From positions 336,696 to 400,695 of the forward strand of contig NZ_JAQTNN010000001.1 of assembly GCF_028713855.1 (NCBI RefSeq): 64,000 bases of DNA. Direction: 5' to 3'. A model generated the notes under the pieces. It saw only the letters and a program-made list of their open reading frames with translations, ran no database searches and was not told the origin of the DNA. Position numbers and translations under genes: made by a program. Source of the stretch: Sulfuricurvum sp. (GTDB taxonomy: Bacteria > Campylobacterota > Campylobacteria > Campylobacterales > Sulfurimonadaceae). Below, in pieces: positions 50,858-60,252 of this stretch; position 1 is the first letter of the stretch, and each line of letters begins with the position of its first letter.

Positions 50858-52619
50858 TAACTACTATCTTCAAGAGCTTGGCTCACTTCGTAAGCTTGGA
50901 GAAGAGTTTGCTTTAAAAAATCCGGGACTTTCACCCTATCTTTCGAAAGAGGGACAAGATCCGGATGTTGAGCGGATGATTGAAGGTTTTTCGTTTCTAA
51001 CCGGTCGTTTACGTCAACAGTTGGATGAAGAGCTACCCGAAGTTTCCCATAATCTGGCGCAATTATTGTGGCCGAATTATGTTCGCCCAGTCCCCTCATA
51101 TTCGGTTGTGGCGTATGAGCCTTTACGTGATCAACGTGCTCCTGAAGTAGTACAGCGTGGAAGCGAAGTGTTAAGTGAGATGACTAAGGAGGGGGAACAG
51201 TATAAGTTTCGTACTTGCTATGACACCACTATCCATCCGATCGAACTTTCTCAAAGCCGATATTACGTACATGGAAATAAAGGTCAGTTGGAACTTGATT
51301 TTGTAATGAGTTGCAAAGGTTCATTAGACTTATGCTTATTCGATAGCTTACGCGTCTACCTAAACGGATCACGTTTCGTCTCCAATGAACTTTATCTCTA
51401 TCTTTTAGAATATGTTGAAAAGATAGAGATAGAGATTCTCGATTACAAAGAAGAGCCGTTACAAACACTCCAAATTCCAAATCGTTCCATTTCTCCGGTT
51501 GGTTTTCATGTGAATGAGAGGATGGTTCCTTATCCTCAGAATATTTTTGACGGTTACGTTGTTTTACAAGAGTACTTTTCGTTTGAACAAAAATACCTCT
51601 TTATCGACATTAACCGTCTTGATGCAATTTTTGGTGTTGAAAAAGATATTTTAGAACAAAGTCGACAGTTTAGAATGCGGTTTCATTTTTCCAAACGTCT
51701 TATATGCGCACAAACATTAAGCAAAGAAAACTTTGCCCTTTATTGCACGCCAATCGTCAACTTGTTTGAGGTAGATGCTATCCCGATCCGTAAAACATCT
51801 ATGGAAGAAGAGTATCTTTTAAGCGCTTCCGAGTATGAACGTGATGCAAGCGAAGTTTTTTTGGTAGAAGGGGTCCGCGGATGGATACCGACTAAAAATG
51901 TCTATGAAGACTTTTTGCCGTTTGAATCCTTCGGTTATGGCGATCATGATGAGTATTATTCACTGCGTATCAGACTCTCCGATGATGGTGAACGTACCCA
52001 TAGTTATATCCGATTTGCTTCTGCAGAGGGGATGTATGAAAAAAACGATTATGCGAATGCAACCGTCTCGGTAAAACTGTTGTGTACAAACCGATCATTG
52101 CCATCTGCATTGCAGCTGGGTCAGATCAATGTATCCAATCCCCATTCAAACGTATCGCATCTAAAATTTAAAAATATCACCATACCTACCGAAAGCTATC
52201 CGCCGCCGATCGGCAAGGATTTTTTATGGCGGGTTATTTCGAATATGTCGTTAAATTACCTCTCATTGACGGATGTTAAAACATTGGGCTCGATCTTAAG
52301 TACCTATGATTTTCCGGGTGCGCATGATCACAAATTAAAAAATAAAAATGCATTAATGCTTAAAGGTCTGGTCTCTATATCGCATGATAAAACAGAGATG
52401 ATCTATGAAGGGTTCCCTATCCGAGGTATTCACACCCGTTTGGAGATTGATGTTACTAAATTCACGGGTATCGGTGAAGCATATCTTCTGTGTTGTGTTT
52501 TGAATGAGTTTTTTGCGCTGTATTGCAATATCAACTCGTTCCATCGTCTAGAAGTCAAAATGATTGATCATGATACCTTTAAATGGCAGCCTAAAATGGG
52601 CTATCAGCCTTTGATGTGA
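50847..52619 (+). CDS. tssF: Type VI secretion baseplate protein TssF
   Basis: This 590-residue baseplate component has the N-terminal block YYLQELGSLRKLGEEFALKNP and the family segments DPDVERMIEGFSFLTGRLRQQLDEELPE and LLWPNYVRPVPS. It forms the wedge with TssG, TssE and TssK. The length is typical. It overlaps the tssE end, and tssG follows after 8 bases. Confidence 0.95.
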   Translation: MTINNYYLQELGSLRKLGEEFALKNPGLSPYLSKEGQDPDVERMIEGFSFLTGRLRQQLDEELPEVSHNLAQLLWPNYVRPVPSYSVVAYEPLRDQRAPEVVQRGSEVLSEMTKEGEQYKFRTCYDTTIHPIELSQSRYYVHGNKGQLELDFVMSCKGSLDLCLFDSLRVYLNGSRFVSNELYLYLLEYVEKIEIEILDYKEEPLQTLQIPNRSISPVGFHVNERMVPYPQNIFDGYVVLQEYFSFEQKYLFIDINRLDAIFGVEKDILEQSRQFRMRFHFSKRLICAQTLSKENFALYCTPIVNLFEVDAIPIRKTSMEEEYLLSASEYERDASEVFLVEGVRGWIPTKNVYEDFLPFESFGYGDHDEYYSLRIRLSDDGERTHSYIRFASAEGMYEKNDYANATVSVKLLCTNRSLPSALQLGQINVSNPHSNVSHLKFKNITIPTESYPPPIGKDFLWRVISNMSLNYLSLTDVKTLGSILSTYDFPGAHDHKLKNKNALMLKGLVSISHDKTEMIYEGFPIRGIHTRLEIDVTKFTGIGEAYLLCCVLNEFFALYCNINSFHRLEVKMIDHDTFKWQPKMGYQPLM

Positions 52620-52627
52620 GCTGAATT

Positions 52628-53611
52628 ATGACGACTCAAGAGATAAGCAAAGAATTAAAAGATGTGGTAGCCAAAGCGTCGCTGCCTCAGGCAATACGTC
52701 TTTGTATTCAGCATTTACGCCATTTTTATCCAAAATTAGATGTTGATGATTTGTATAAAAAAATTCATTTTCGAGCCAATCCCAGTTTGGCTTTCCAAAA
52801 GTCAGAACTCTCTTCCGCCACATTGCAGCATAACAATGATGGTGTTTATATTGAGTTGACACTCAACTTTTTGGCTATTTTCGGGAGTGGCTCTCCTTTG
52901 CCATCGCATTATTGTGAAATGGTATTAGAGAGTGCCGATACAGACCATATATTACGCGATTTTTTGGATGTATTTAATCATAATATTCAAAAATTCGTCT
53001 ATCCGATATGGGTTAAACATCGCTATTACATCCAGTACCAGAACAATCTTAAAGACCCTTTTTCGAAATATATTCTTTCTTTATTAGGGTTGTACAGCGA
53101 GCATGAATCTAAAACATCGACGCTGGATTTACAAAAGTTAATGCCGTATCTCGGAATATTAACCATGCGTCAAAAATCATCGGGGATGCTTTTGGCAATT
53201 TTGCGTCATTACCTCTCTCATAATGACATAGAGATATGCCAATGTATAACCGATACGGTAGCAATCCCACAGTGGCAATACAGTCGGTTGGGGGATGAAA
53301 ATTGTTCATTGGGAAAAGATTTTCTCGCAGGAGAATCGATTAAAACCAACAGCACCAAATTCCGAATCGTATTGAATGAAGCGCTGTGGGAAGAATTGGT
53401 GGCATACGGTATTGAGGGAAGCAAAAGGAAAGAGTTAAACGATTTAATAGCGTTCATGCTTGATGAACCTTTGAAATACGACGTTGCTCTCAAAATACCG
53501 AGAAAAGATATACAAAAATGTATCCTCTCTGACACCCAGAGCGGATATCTCGGTGTCAACAGTGTTATCGGTATCCCTCAGGGAAATTTAGAAGTTATAT
53601 TTGCGAGTTAA
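52628..53611 (+). CDS. tssG: Type VI secretion baseplate protein TssG
   Basis: This 327-residue wedge protein pairs with TssF. Conserved features are LPQAIRLCIQHLRHFYP, the RANPSLAFQKSEL stretch and NFLAIFGSGSPLPSHYCEMVL. The body carries the acid-rich FLDVFNHNIQKFVYPIWVKHRYY block. It ends 8 bases before clpV. Its length is normal. Confidence 0.94.
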   Translation: MTTQEISKELKDVVAKASLPQAIRLCIQHLRHFYPKLDVDDLYKKIHFRANPSLAFQKSELSSATLQHNNDGVYIELTLNFLAIFGSGSPLPSHYCEMVLESADTDHILRDFLDVFNHNIQKFVYPIWVKHRYYIQYQNNLKDPFSKYILSLLGLYSEHESKTSTLDLQKLMPYLGILTMRQKSSGMLLAILRHYLSHNDIEICQCITDTVAIPQWQYSRLGDENCSLGKDFLAGESIKTNSTKFRIVLNEALWEELVAYGIEGSKRKELNDLIAFMLDEPLKYDVALKIPRKDIQKCILSDTQSGYLGVNSVIGIPQGNLEVIFAS

Positions 53612-53619
53612 GGATAAAA

Positions 53620-56184
53620 ATGAAAATAGAGTTAAAAAAGCTGATTGAAACATTAGACGCAATTGCGAAACAAAATCTTCAAAATGCCGCACAGCGGTGT
53701 ATCATACGCGGCGGCGGTGAAATACTGATCGAAGATTTGCTTTTTGTAATGCTTGAAAATGAGTACAGTCTCCTAAACGGGTTACTCAAGCATTATGAGA
53801 TAGCTCCGGAAAAAATGTTAAAAGCTCTCCAAAATGGAGTGAAATCACACAACAGCGAGAGCAGCAGCCCCGTTTTTTCATCCGCATTAATTCAATGGCT
53901 TGAAGATGCGTATATGCTTGCCAAATTGGAAATGGAGCTTAATGAGATAAATGAATCGGTACTAATGATGAGTTTGTTGCAAAACGGTGCCAAATATTCA
54001 AATACAGCTTATTTTAAAATCCTTGAAACAGTTGATGTTGCTCAAGCGTATACGCTCATCGAGGGATTAACGACAGAAGCAGCACAATCCGCACGATCTA
54101 AACCCTCAGCAAAATCTTCGATGAGTACATCGGGGGAAGATCTCGAAAAATATACGACCGATATGACCGAGTTGGCTGCTGAGGGGAAAATCGATCCGGT
54201 CTTGTGCCGTGATGACGAGATTCGCCAAGCGATAGACATTCTTTTGCGTCGTCGAAAAAACAATCCGATCCTTGTCGGAGAAGCGGGTGTAGGAAAAACG
54301 GCGGTGGTTGAGGGACTGGCACTTAAAATAATCAATCAGGACGTTCCGATTCAGCTTTACGGCGCAAAAGTTCTTTCGTTGGATTTAGGTGCAATGCAAG
54401 CCGGAGCAAGTGTTAAAGGGGAGTTCGAGCGACGTTTGCAATCTGTCATCAACGCCATTCAATCCAGTACGCAGTTTATTATTTTATTTATCGATGAATC
54501 GCATACCCTTATCGGAGCGGGTGGAAATGAGGGAGGAAGTGACGCGGCGAATCTTCTGAAACCTGCTCTTGCACGAGGTGAGTTACGTACTATTGCGGCT
54601 ACGACATGGCTCGAATACCGAAAATATTTTGAAAAAGATCCGGCACTTTCCCGTCGGTTCCAAAAAATCAATCTTTTAGAACCGAGTGTTGAGTATGCCG
54701 TAACTATTTTACGCGGAATTGCTCATAAATATGAGCAAGAACACGATGTATATATCGAAGATGCTGCTATACAAGCCGCCGCCGCTTTATCTGCACGATA
54801 CATTACCGGACGTCAATTACCGGATAAAGCGATCGATGTGTTGGATACCGCGTGTGCTAACGTCAAAATCAGTAAAACAAACAGACCCTATGCAATTTCG
54901 CGTCTTGAAAATGAAAAACTCAAAATAACGCAAGAAATTGATCTTTTAAGCCGTGATGAAGGGAATGGTCTAAAAGATTATTCTAAACGTATTAAGCATT
55001 TAAATGCAGAGATAAGACAATTAGATAAAGAACTTAAAAAAAGCGAAATCGAATATGAAAAGCAAAAGAAACTCGTAGAAGAAATTGCCACACTCCGTAT
55101 CTTAGGTAAAAAAGAAGGGGCAGCAAAAGAACATCAAAAACTCCTCGCTATGCAAGAACAGTGCCGTTATGTCTATGATAATGTCACAGCAGAGCAAGTA
55201 GCTGAAGTGATCTCTTCATGGACCGGAATACCGCTGGGAAATATGGTGCGTGAACAAGCTAAAAATCTGATGACACTTCAGGAACAAATGACGCAACGGG
55301 TTATAGGTCAAGACCAAGCGATCAAATATCTCAATACTTTTTTACAAATCTCTGCTGCAGGGCTAAAAAATGAAAATGCTCCTACGGGAGTCTTTTTGCT
55401 CGTCGGTCCCAGCGGTGTCGGTAAAACCGAAACGGCTCGTGCCATAGCCGATCTTTTATATGGCGGAGAGCAGTTTTTAACGACTATCAATATGACTGAA
55501 TTTCAAGAAAAACATACGGTATCGCGCCTAATCGGTTCTCCTCCCGGGTATGTGGGTTATGGAGACGGAGGACAGCTTACCGATCCGGTACGGATTAAAC
55601 CGTACTCAGTTGTGTTGTTCGATGAAATCGAGAAAGCCCATCCGGATATTCTGAATCTTTTTTATCAGATCTTTGACAAAGGGACGGTCAATGACGGAGA
55701 AGGGCGAGCAATCGATTTTAAAAACACGATTATTTTAATGACATCCAACCTTGCTACCGATGCGATAACACAAATTTGCGGCGAATATGACAATGTTGAG
55801 TTGGAGCCGCTTACGAACGCAATCCTCCCGATTTTGAGTGATTATCTCAAACCGGCTCTTTTGGGACGGATGAATGTGATCCCTTACATGAATTTGAGTA
55901 GAGAAGCGTTAAAAGAGATTATTACGTTAAAACTAAAGCGGATTGAAAAACAGCTCGCGGTACGTGAGATAGGATTTAAATACGATGATGCACTTTTGGA
56001 CCATATCGTCGCATTAAGCAATGCCAGAGATACCGGTGCGCGTAATATAGAGTTGATCATCAATACCAATCTGATGCCGAAACTGGCTCAGGAAGTTTTG
56101 AAATGCAGTGTTGAAAATATTCCATTGCATTCGATTCGGGTAAGTATGGATAAAAACAAAGAAATCAGTATCAAAGGAGCATAA
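53620..56184 (+). CDS. clpV: Type VI secretion ATPase ClpV (TssH)
   Basis: This 854-residue AAA+ protein has a Clp N-domain, a first ATPase domain with Walker A GEAGVGKT (from residue 220), a middle coiled region (about 440-510) and a second ATPase domain with GPSGVGKT (from 596) and the Walker B VVLFDEIEKAHPD. It unfolds contracted TssBC sheath for reuse. ClpV is lacking in the known Campylobacter jejuni system, so its presence here is a point of difference. A small lipoprotein gene follows. Confidence 0.94.
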   Translation: MKIELKKLIETLDAIAKQNLQNAAQRCIIRGGGEILIEDLLFVMLENEYSLLNGLLKHYEIAPEKMLKALQNGVKSHNSESSSPVFSSALIQWLEDAYMLAKLEMELNEINESVLMMSLLQNGAKYSNTAYFKILETVDVAQAYTLIEGLTTEAAQSARSKPSAKSSMSTSGEDLEKYTTDMTELAAEGKIDPVLCRDDEIRQAIDILLRRRKNNPILVGEAGVGKTAVVEGLALKIINQDVPIQLYGAKVLSLDLGAMQAGASVKGEFERRLQSVINAIQSSTQFIILFIDESHTLIGAGGNEGGSDAANLLKPALARGELRTIAATTWLEYRKYFEKDPALSRRFQKINLLEPSVEYAVTILRGIAHKYEQEHDVYIEDAAIQAAAALSARYITGRQLPDKAIDVLDTACANVKISKTNRPYAISRLENEKLKITQEIDLLSRDEGNGLKDYSKRIKHLNAEIRQLDKELKKSEIEYEKQKKLVEEIATLRILGKKEGAAKEHQKLLAMQEQCRYVYDNVTAEQVAEVISSWTGIPLGNMVREQAKNLMTLQEQMTQRVIGQDQAIKYLNTFLQISAAGLKNENAPTGVFLLVGPSGVGKTETARAIADLLYGGEQFLTTINMTEFQEKHTVSRLIGSPPGYVGYGDGGQLTDPVRIKPYSVVLFDEIEKAHPDILNLFYQIFDKGTVNDGEGRAIDFKNTIILMTSNLATDAITQICGEYDNVELEPLTNAILPILSDYLKPALLGRMNVIPYMNLSREALKEIITLKLKRIEKQLAVREIGFKYDDALLDHIVALSNARDTGARNIELIINTNLMPKLAQEVLKCSVENIPLHSIRVSMDKNKEISIKGA

Positions 56185-56185
56185 A

Positions 56186-56320
56186 ATGAAGATAGTAATG
56201 ACGTTAGTGATGGCACTGTTTATCGGGTCTGTATTTACCGGATGTTTTGGCAGTATGGAAGAGTACAAACCCATGACTCAAGTAAAACCGGATAAAAAAC
56301 CGATTAAAGACGGTGAATGA
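56186..56320 (+). CDS. 44-residue T6SS-associated lipoprotein
   Basis: This very short gene encodes a lipoprotein precursor: a hydrophobic signal (MKIVMTLVMALFIGSVFTGC) with lipobox FTGC and Cys20, then only 24 residues rich in Lys, Pro and Asp. AAAGGAG lies upstream of the ATG. It starts one base after clpV stops and overlaps nothing essential downstream. It is not TssJ, which is separate at 57594. It might be a small accessory of the membrane complex or an outer-membrane tether; the function is unknown. Confidence 0.75.
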   Translation: MKIVMTLVMALFIGSVFTGCFGSMEEYKPMTQVKPDKKPIKDGE

Positions 56321-56321
56321 T

Positions 56322-57581
56322 ATGCAGCTGATTTTTGATATTGCAAAAAGCGGAAAAAGCAGACCGACGTATAAAAATATGAAATTTGATCAATGTGACG
56401 GTGTTATCGGGCGCAGTGGCGAGGCTGATTACCAATTAAACGATTTCGATAATTATATTTCAGGAAAACACGTTTTCATTGAATACAAATATGAACAATA
56501 TTATCTTCGAGATGAGAGTACAAACGGAACATTTTTAAAACATCCCTATAAAAAACTTCCAAAAGGGATTCCGCATCTTATTAGTTCGTCAGATGTCTAT
56601 ATTGTTGGAGATCATGAGCTGCAGGCTCGCTTTAGCGACAATGAGTACACGGATGATTTTATTGTCGGTAGTTTTTCAAATGAGCCTGAACCGTTAGAAG
56701 CGATCCGTGAGCTGATACCGGATGATGATTTTTTATACGAAGATGTGCGGGATACTCTTGGCGTAACATCTGAAGAAGAGTCGGAGACGAAAGAAGATGT
56801 TTTGGATCTACTGGATGATACGAAAAAAGCTTCAGCCATTTTAGATATGAGTGATGATGAGTTTCATGAGGCTCCCGAAATACGACGAGAGTTGTATGAC
56901 CAACACATAACTGTTCCGACTTTTGCATCATCAGAAGGAAAGAAAAAATCGTATTCTCCCTCATACGATCAGCAATTGGCTGATTCTATCCGAATTTTGG
57001 AAGAAAAACTGGGATTGGAAATTATCGCACTGGAGAAAAAAGAGCGTGATTTATTAATGAGTGAAATCGCTGATGTCCTCATCAACAGTTTGGACGGGTT
57101 GAAAAATTCACTCTACATCAAAGAGAGAACCAAACAAGATTTACGTGTTCAAACTAAGTCGATAGATACGAATGAAAATAATCCGATCAAATTGGGTAAC
57201 TCGGCGCTGCAACTGCTTCAAGATGAACGGATGGAAGGACGCTCAGGGGTTATAAATCTTTCTACGGCAGTCATTCGATCATTCGCACAAATTGATGCCC
57301 ATACGATTGCACTGCATGGCGCTTCTAAAAATCTTATGGGCACGGCATTGATGCAGTTTGCTCCCAAAAGTTTGGAACACAAGTTTGATACTATCGGTGC
57401 ATTACGCGGACCAATGCCTCGCAGCTGTTTGATGTGGAAAGCGTATACGCAGATGTTTGAAAACCTGAATGATGATCCTGACTCCGGTGTTGAAATGTTA
57501 TCGCCCCATTTCACAAAAGAGTATGAAAAATTAGCTTTTTCAGTGGGGCTTGTCTCTTCTGATACGCACCATAAACGTTAA
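56322..57581 (+). CDS. tagH: Type VI secretion FHA-domain protein TagH
   Basis: This 419-residue protein has an N-terminal FHA domain (about residues 20-100: GVIGRSGEADYQL, ISGKHVFIEY, LRDESTNGTFL), which binds phosphothreonine. An acidic middle region and a C-terminal T6SS FHA-associated domain (GNSALQLLQDERMEG) follow. FHA proteins are targets of the PpkA kinase and PppA phosphatase that switch secretion on and off; a PP2C phosphatase gene ends this window. The ATG at 56322 is used; a GTG at 56313 is possible. Confidence 0.88.
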   Translation: MQLIFDIAKSGKSRPTYKNMKFDQCDGVIGRSGEADYQLNDFDNYISGKHVFIEYKYEQYYLRDESTNGTFLKHPYKKLPKGIPHLISSSDVYIVGDHELQARFSDNEYTDDFIVGSFSNEPEPLEAIRELIPDDDFLYEDVRDTLGVTSEEESETKEDVLDLLDDTKKASAILDMSDDEFHEAPEIRRELYDQHITVPTFASSEGKKKSYSPSYDQQLADSIRILEEKLGLEIIALEKKERDLLMSEIADVLINSLDGLKNSLYIKERTKQDLRVQTKSIDTNENNPIKLGNSALQLLQDERMEGRSGVINLSTAVIRSFAQIDAHTIALHGASKNLMGTALMQFAPKSLEHKFDTIGALRGPMPRSCLMWKAYTQMFENLNDDPDSGVEMLSPHFTKEYEKLAFSVGLVSSDTHHKR

Positions 57582-57593
57582 AAAGGAAATACG

Positions 57594-58052
57594 ATGAAAA
57601 CATTTTTGCAAATAGTATTGTTCATCTCCATTGCTCTTATGATTAGCAACTGTGCAGATAAACCGAGCCATTTAGAACTGGTTGTTAAATCCGGAAAAAA
57701 TCTAAATCCGAATAAAAACAATGTCGCTGCACCTCTGGTACTTTATTTCTATGAATTGAAAGATGTAGAGCAATTTTCAAAAGTTGATTTTTGGGGATTG
57801 AGCGATGAAGCGAAAAAACGGTTGGAAAATTCGTTGATTTCCCAATCAAAACAGGTGATTATTCCGAATGAGGAACAAAATTACAAAATTCTTTTTGATG
57901 AGAATACTAAATATTTCGGAGTTGTAGGAAGTTTTAGAAATATCGACGGGACTACCTCATGGCGCTATGTAAAACCTATTGAAAAAGGGTACAACAAAGC
58001 GGAACTTTTGATCGACAACTCTTCAATCAAGGAAATGAACAATGATAAATAA
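57594..58052 (+). CDS. tssJ: Type VI secretion lipoprotein TssJ
   Basis: This 152-residue outer-membrane lipoprotein has lipobox SNC (Cys20) after a hydrophobic signal. The mature part is the TssJ beta-sandwich, with VVKSGKNLNPNKNNVAAPLVLYFYELKD and FSKVDFWGLSDE. TssJ holds TssM at the outer membrane. It overlaps tssK by 11 bases, and the classic J-K-L-M order follows. Confidence 0.92.
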   Translation: MKTFLQIVLFISIALMISNCADKPSHLELVVKSGKNLNPNKNNVAAPLVLYFYELKDVEQFSKVDFWGLSDEAKKRLENSLISQSKQVIIPNEEQNYKILFDENTKYFGVVGSFRNIDGTTSWRYVKPIEKGYNKAELLIDNSSIKEMNNDK

Positions 58053-59376
58053 CGTAGTATGGAGAGAAGGCCTTTTTATCCGTCCTCAGCATTTTCAACA
58101 AAATGATCGTCATTATGATTATGAATTACGGACGCGAACCATTGAATCAGGTTCAAATCGATGGGGTTTGTTTGATCTGGATATTGACACCCAGTTTTTA
58201 AATTCCGGAAAGCTTGTGTTAAATCGGGCGTATGGCATTATGCCCGATGGTACGTTATTCGATATAAGTATAAAAGCACATGAGCTAATTCTGGATATCG
58301 GGTCAAAAGACTCAGGGAAAACGATTTACCTCTCATTGCCTTTATGTATGCAGTATGCGGATGATCTCTCTTTTGAGGAAGATGAGGTAAAAGCAACGCG
58401 TATGGTTGCTCGCCGAGAGCGTGAAGTCCCTAATACCAATGTCGGAGAGAGCTCTACTGCTGAATTACTTTTGGCTCAACCTAATTTTCGTCTTTTACGT
58501 GATGAAGAGCTTAATGAGGGGTATGGGGTAATAGCCATTACCCGCATCGGTTCAGTCTCAGCAAGCGGTGCGGTATCTTTGGATGAAAATTTCATCCCTA
58601 CCTATTTGCATCTAAATCGATGCCATTATTTATTGGCACAGCTTAAAGAACTGATGAGTGTATTAAATTTCCGTATGGTCAAACTGGCAGAAAAGTTGAG
58701 TGATGTGACGATTCAGGTAGCCGAATTGGGTGATTACCTTTTGCTTCAACTCTTAAATCGGTTTCACAGCCGTTTTTATTTTTACCTTTCACAAGAAAAA
58801 ATTCATCCGGATATCCTTTTTTTAGAACTTCACTCTTTAGCAGCAGAGTTGGCAGTTTTTATGAAAAAAGAGAGACGCCTGGAAAAAGAGTATTTATACG
58901 ATCATAAAAAACAAAAAGAAAGTTTCATTATCTTGTTAAACGAGCTTAAAACTATGCTCAGTATGGTGCTGGAACAAAACAGCTTTAAATTGATTATTGA
59001 ACAGCGTAAATACGGCATTTATGTAGCCAAACTGGAAGATAAAACACTCATAGATACAGGTTCTTTTGTGTTGGCTGTGACTGCAGATATGGCAACGGAA
59101 AAATTAAAAAAATTGCTTCTTGATAATCTTAAAATGGGAACGATCGAGACCATTCGAGATTTGGTCAACTATCATCTGGCCGGCTTCAAAATCAAACCGC
59201 TTCCTGCGGCTCCGCGTCAGATCCCGTATCGGGTGAATCATATCTATTTTAAAATTGAACTCTCGAGTGAAGATAAGCGCACATTACAAAGTTCGGGCGG
59301 AATGGCATTCTATTTAGCTGGTGAAGTTGAAGGTATTGAGTATGATTTATGGGCAATACGAAGCAATAAAGACTAA
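58042..59376 (+). CDS. tssK: Type VI secretion baseplate-membrane linker TssK
   Basis: This 444-residue protein has the family opening VVWREGLFIRPQHFQQNDRHYDY and the blocks YLHLNRCHYLLAQLKELMSVL and RQIPYRVNHIYFKIELSS. TssK trimers connect the baseplate wedges to the TssJLM complex through TssL and TssM. It starts within the end of tssJ. The length is normal. Confidence 0.95.
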   Translation: MINNVVWREGLFIRPQHFQQNDRHYDYELRTRTIESGSNRWGLFDLDIDTQFLNSGKLVLNRAYGIMPDGTLFDISIKAHELILDIGSKDSGKTIYLSLPLCMQYADDLSFEEDEVKATRMVARREREVPNTNVGESSTAELLLAQPNFRLLRDEELNEGYGVIAITRIGSVSASGAVSLDENFIPTYLHLNRCHYLLAQLKELMSVLNFRMVKLAEKLSDVTIQVAELGDYLLLQLLNRFHSRFYFYLSQEKIHPDILFLELHSLAAELAVFMKKERRLEKEYLYDHKKQKESFIILLNELKTMLSMVLEQNSFKLIIEQRKYGIYVAKLEDKTLIDTGSFVLAVTADMATEKLKKLLLDNLKMGTIETIRDLVNYHLAGFKIKPLPAAPRQIPYRVNHIYFKIELSSEDKRTLQSSGGMAFYLAGEVEGIEYDLWAIRSNKD

Positions 59377-59382
59377 GAGGGT

Positions 59383-60252
59383 ATGACTATAATGAGTGAT
59401 AATAAAACCGTATTACTGCCTTCATCCGAAGCACAGGAAACATTGACAGGTTTTTCATCGAGTAATCGAGATATTAGCGGTATTGCAAAGGTAAAACCCA
59501 CAATAGCGCAGCAGCAGTATAAAGCATTTTTCCAAGAACATGAGCCGAGTATGATTGAGGGGATGAACCCTTTTATCTCTTTGGCAAAGCCTATTTTTGT
59601 CCATATCGATAAGTTATTACATACTTATGATCTAGGGGATGTCGGGAATGTTCATGCGCTGCTCATCGAAGAGATTGATGCATTCACCCAAAATGCCGCA
59701 AAACAAAATGTTGAGAATTCACAAGTATTGGTTGCACGCTATTTGTTATGTACATTTTTGGATGAGTTGATTTGTACTACTCATTGGGGAAAAAACAACG
59801 ATTGGGCAAGAGACAGTTTGTTGGGACATTTTTATCGTGAAACCTACGGCGGAGAGAAATTTTTCCAACTGTTGACCAAATTACTTGCATCACCTGCCAA
59901 TAATATTCATCTTCTTGAATTTATGTATGTCTGTATATCACTGGGATTTGAAGGAAAATATCGTATTCAAACACGCGGTAAAATGGAATTGGATGCGATA
60001 CGGGATAATTTGTACAAACAAATCAAAACCGTTCAGGGACGACAAGCACAAACGTTTTATGCGGAATCAAGAGTGTCATCACAAAAACACCATTATGTCT
60101 ATAAGGCTCCCTATTTAGTATTGATTATAGGTGTTATAGCGATCGTGACTATTGTTTATGTAAGCCTGAGCCTCTCATTAAACGCACAAGAGAAGGTATT
60201 GTTCCCTTACATGGAACACGGCTTTACAAAGGATTTCAATGTTAAAAATTAA
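59383..60252 (+). CDS. tssL: Type VI secretion inner-membrane protein TssL
   Basis: This 289-residue DotU/IcmH-type protein has a helical cytoplasmic domain (NPFISLAKPIFVHIDKLL, RYLLCTFLDELICTTHWG, GGEKFFQLL) and one C-terminal membrane helix near residue 250. It lacks the C-terminal OmpA-like peptidoglycan-binding domain found in some TssL proteins, so cell-wall anchoring must come from another protein. Either the ATG at 59383 or that at 59392 could be used. It overlaps tssM by 14 bases. Confidence 0.93.
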   Translation: MTIMSDNKTVLLPSSEAQETLTGFSSSNRDISGIAKVKPTIAQQQYKAFFQEHEPSMIEGMNPFISLAKPIFVHIDKLLHTYDLGDVGNVHALLIEEIDAFTQNAAKQNVENSQVLVARYLLCTFLDELICTTHWGKNNDWARDSLLGHFYRETYGGEKFFQLLTKLLASPANNIHLLEFMYVCISLGFEGKYRIQTRGKMELDAIRDNLYKQIKTVQGRQAQTFYAESRVSSQKHHYVYKAPYLVLIIGVIAIVTIVYVSLSLSLNAQEKVLFPYMEHGFTKDFNVKN

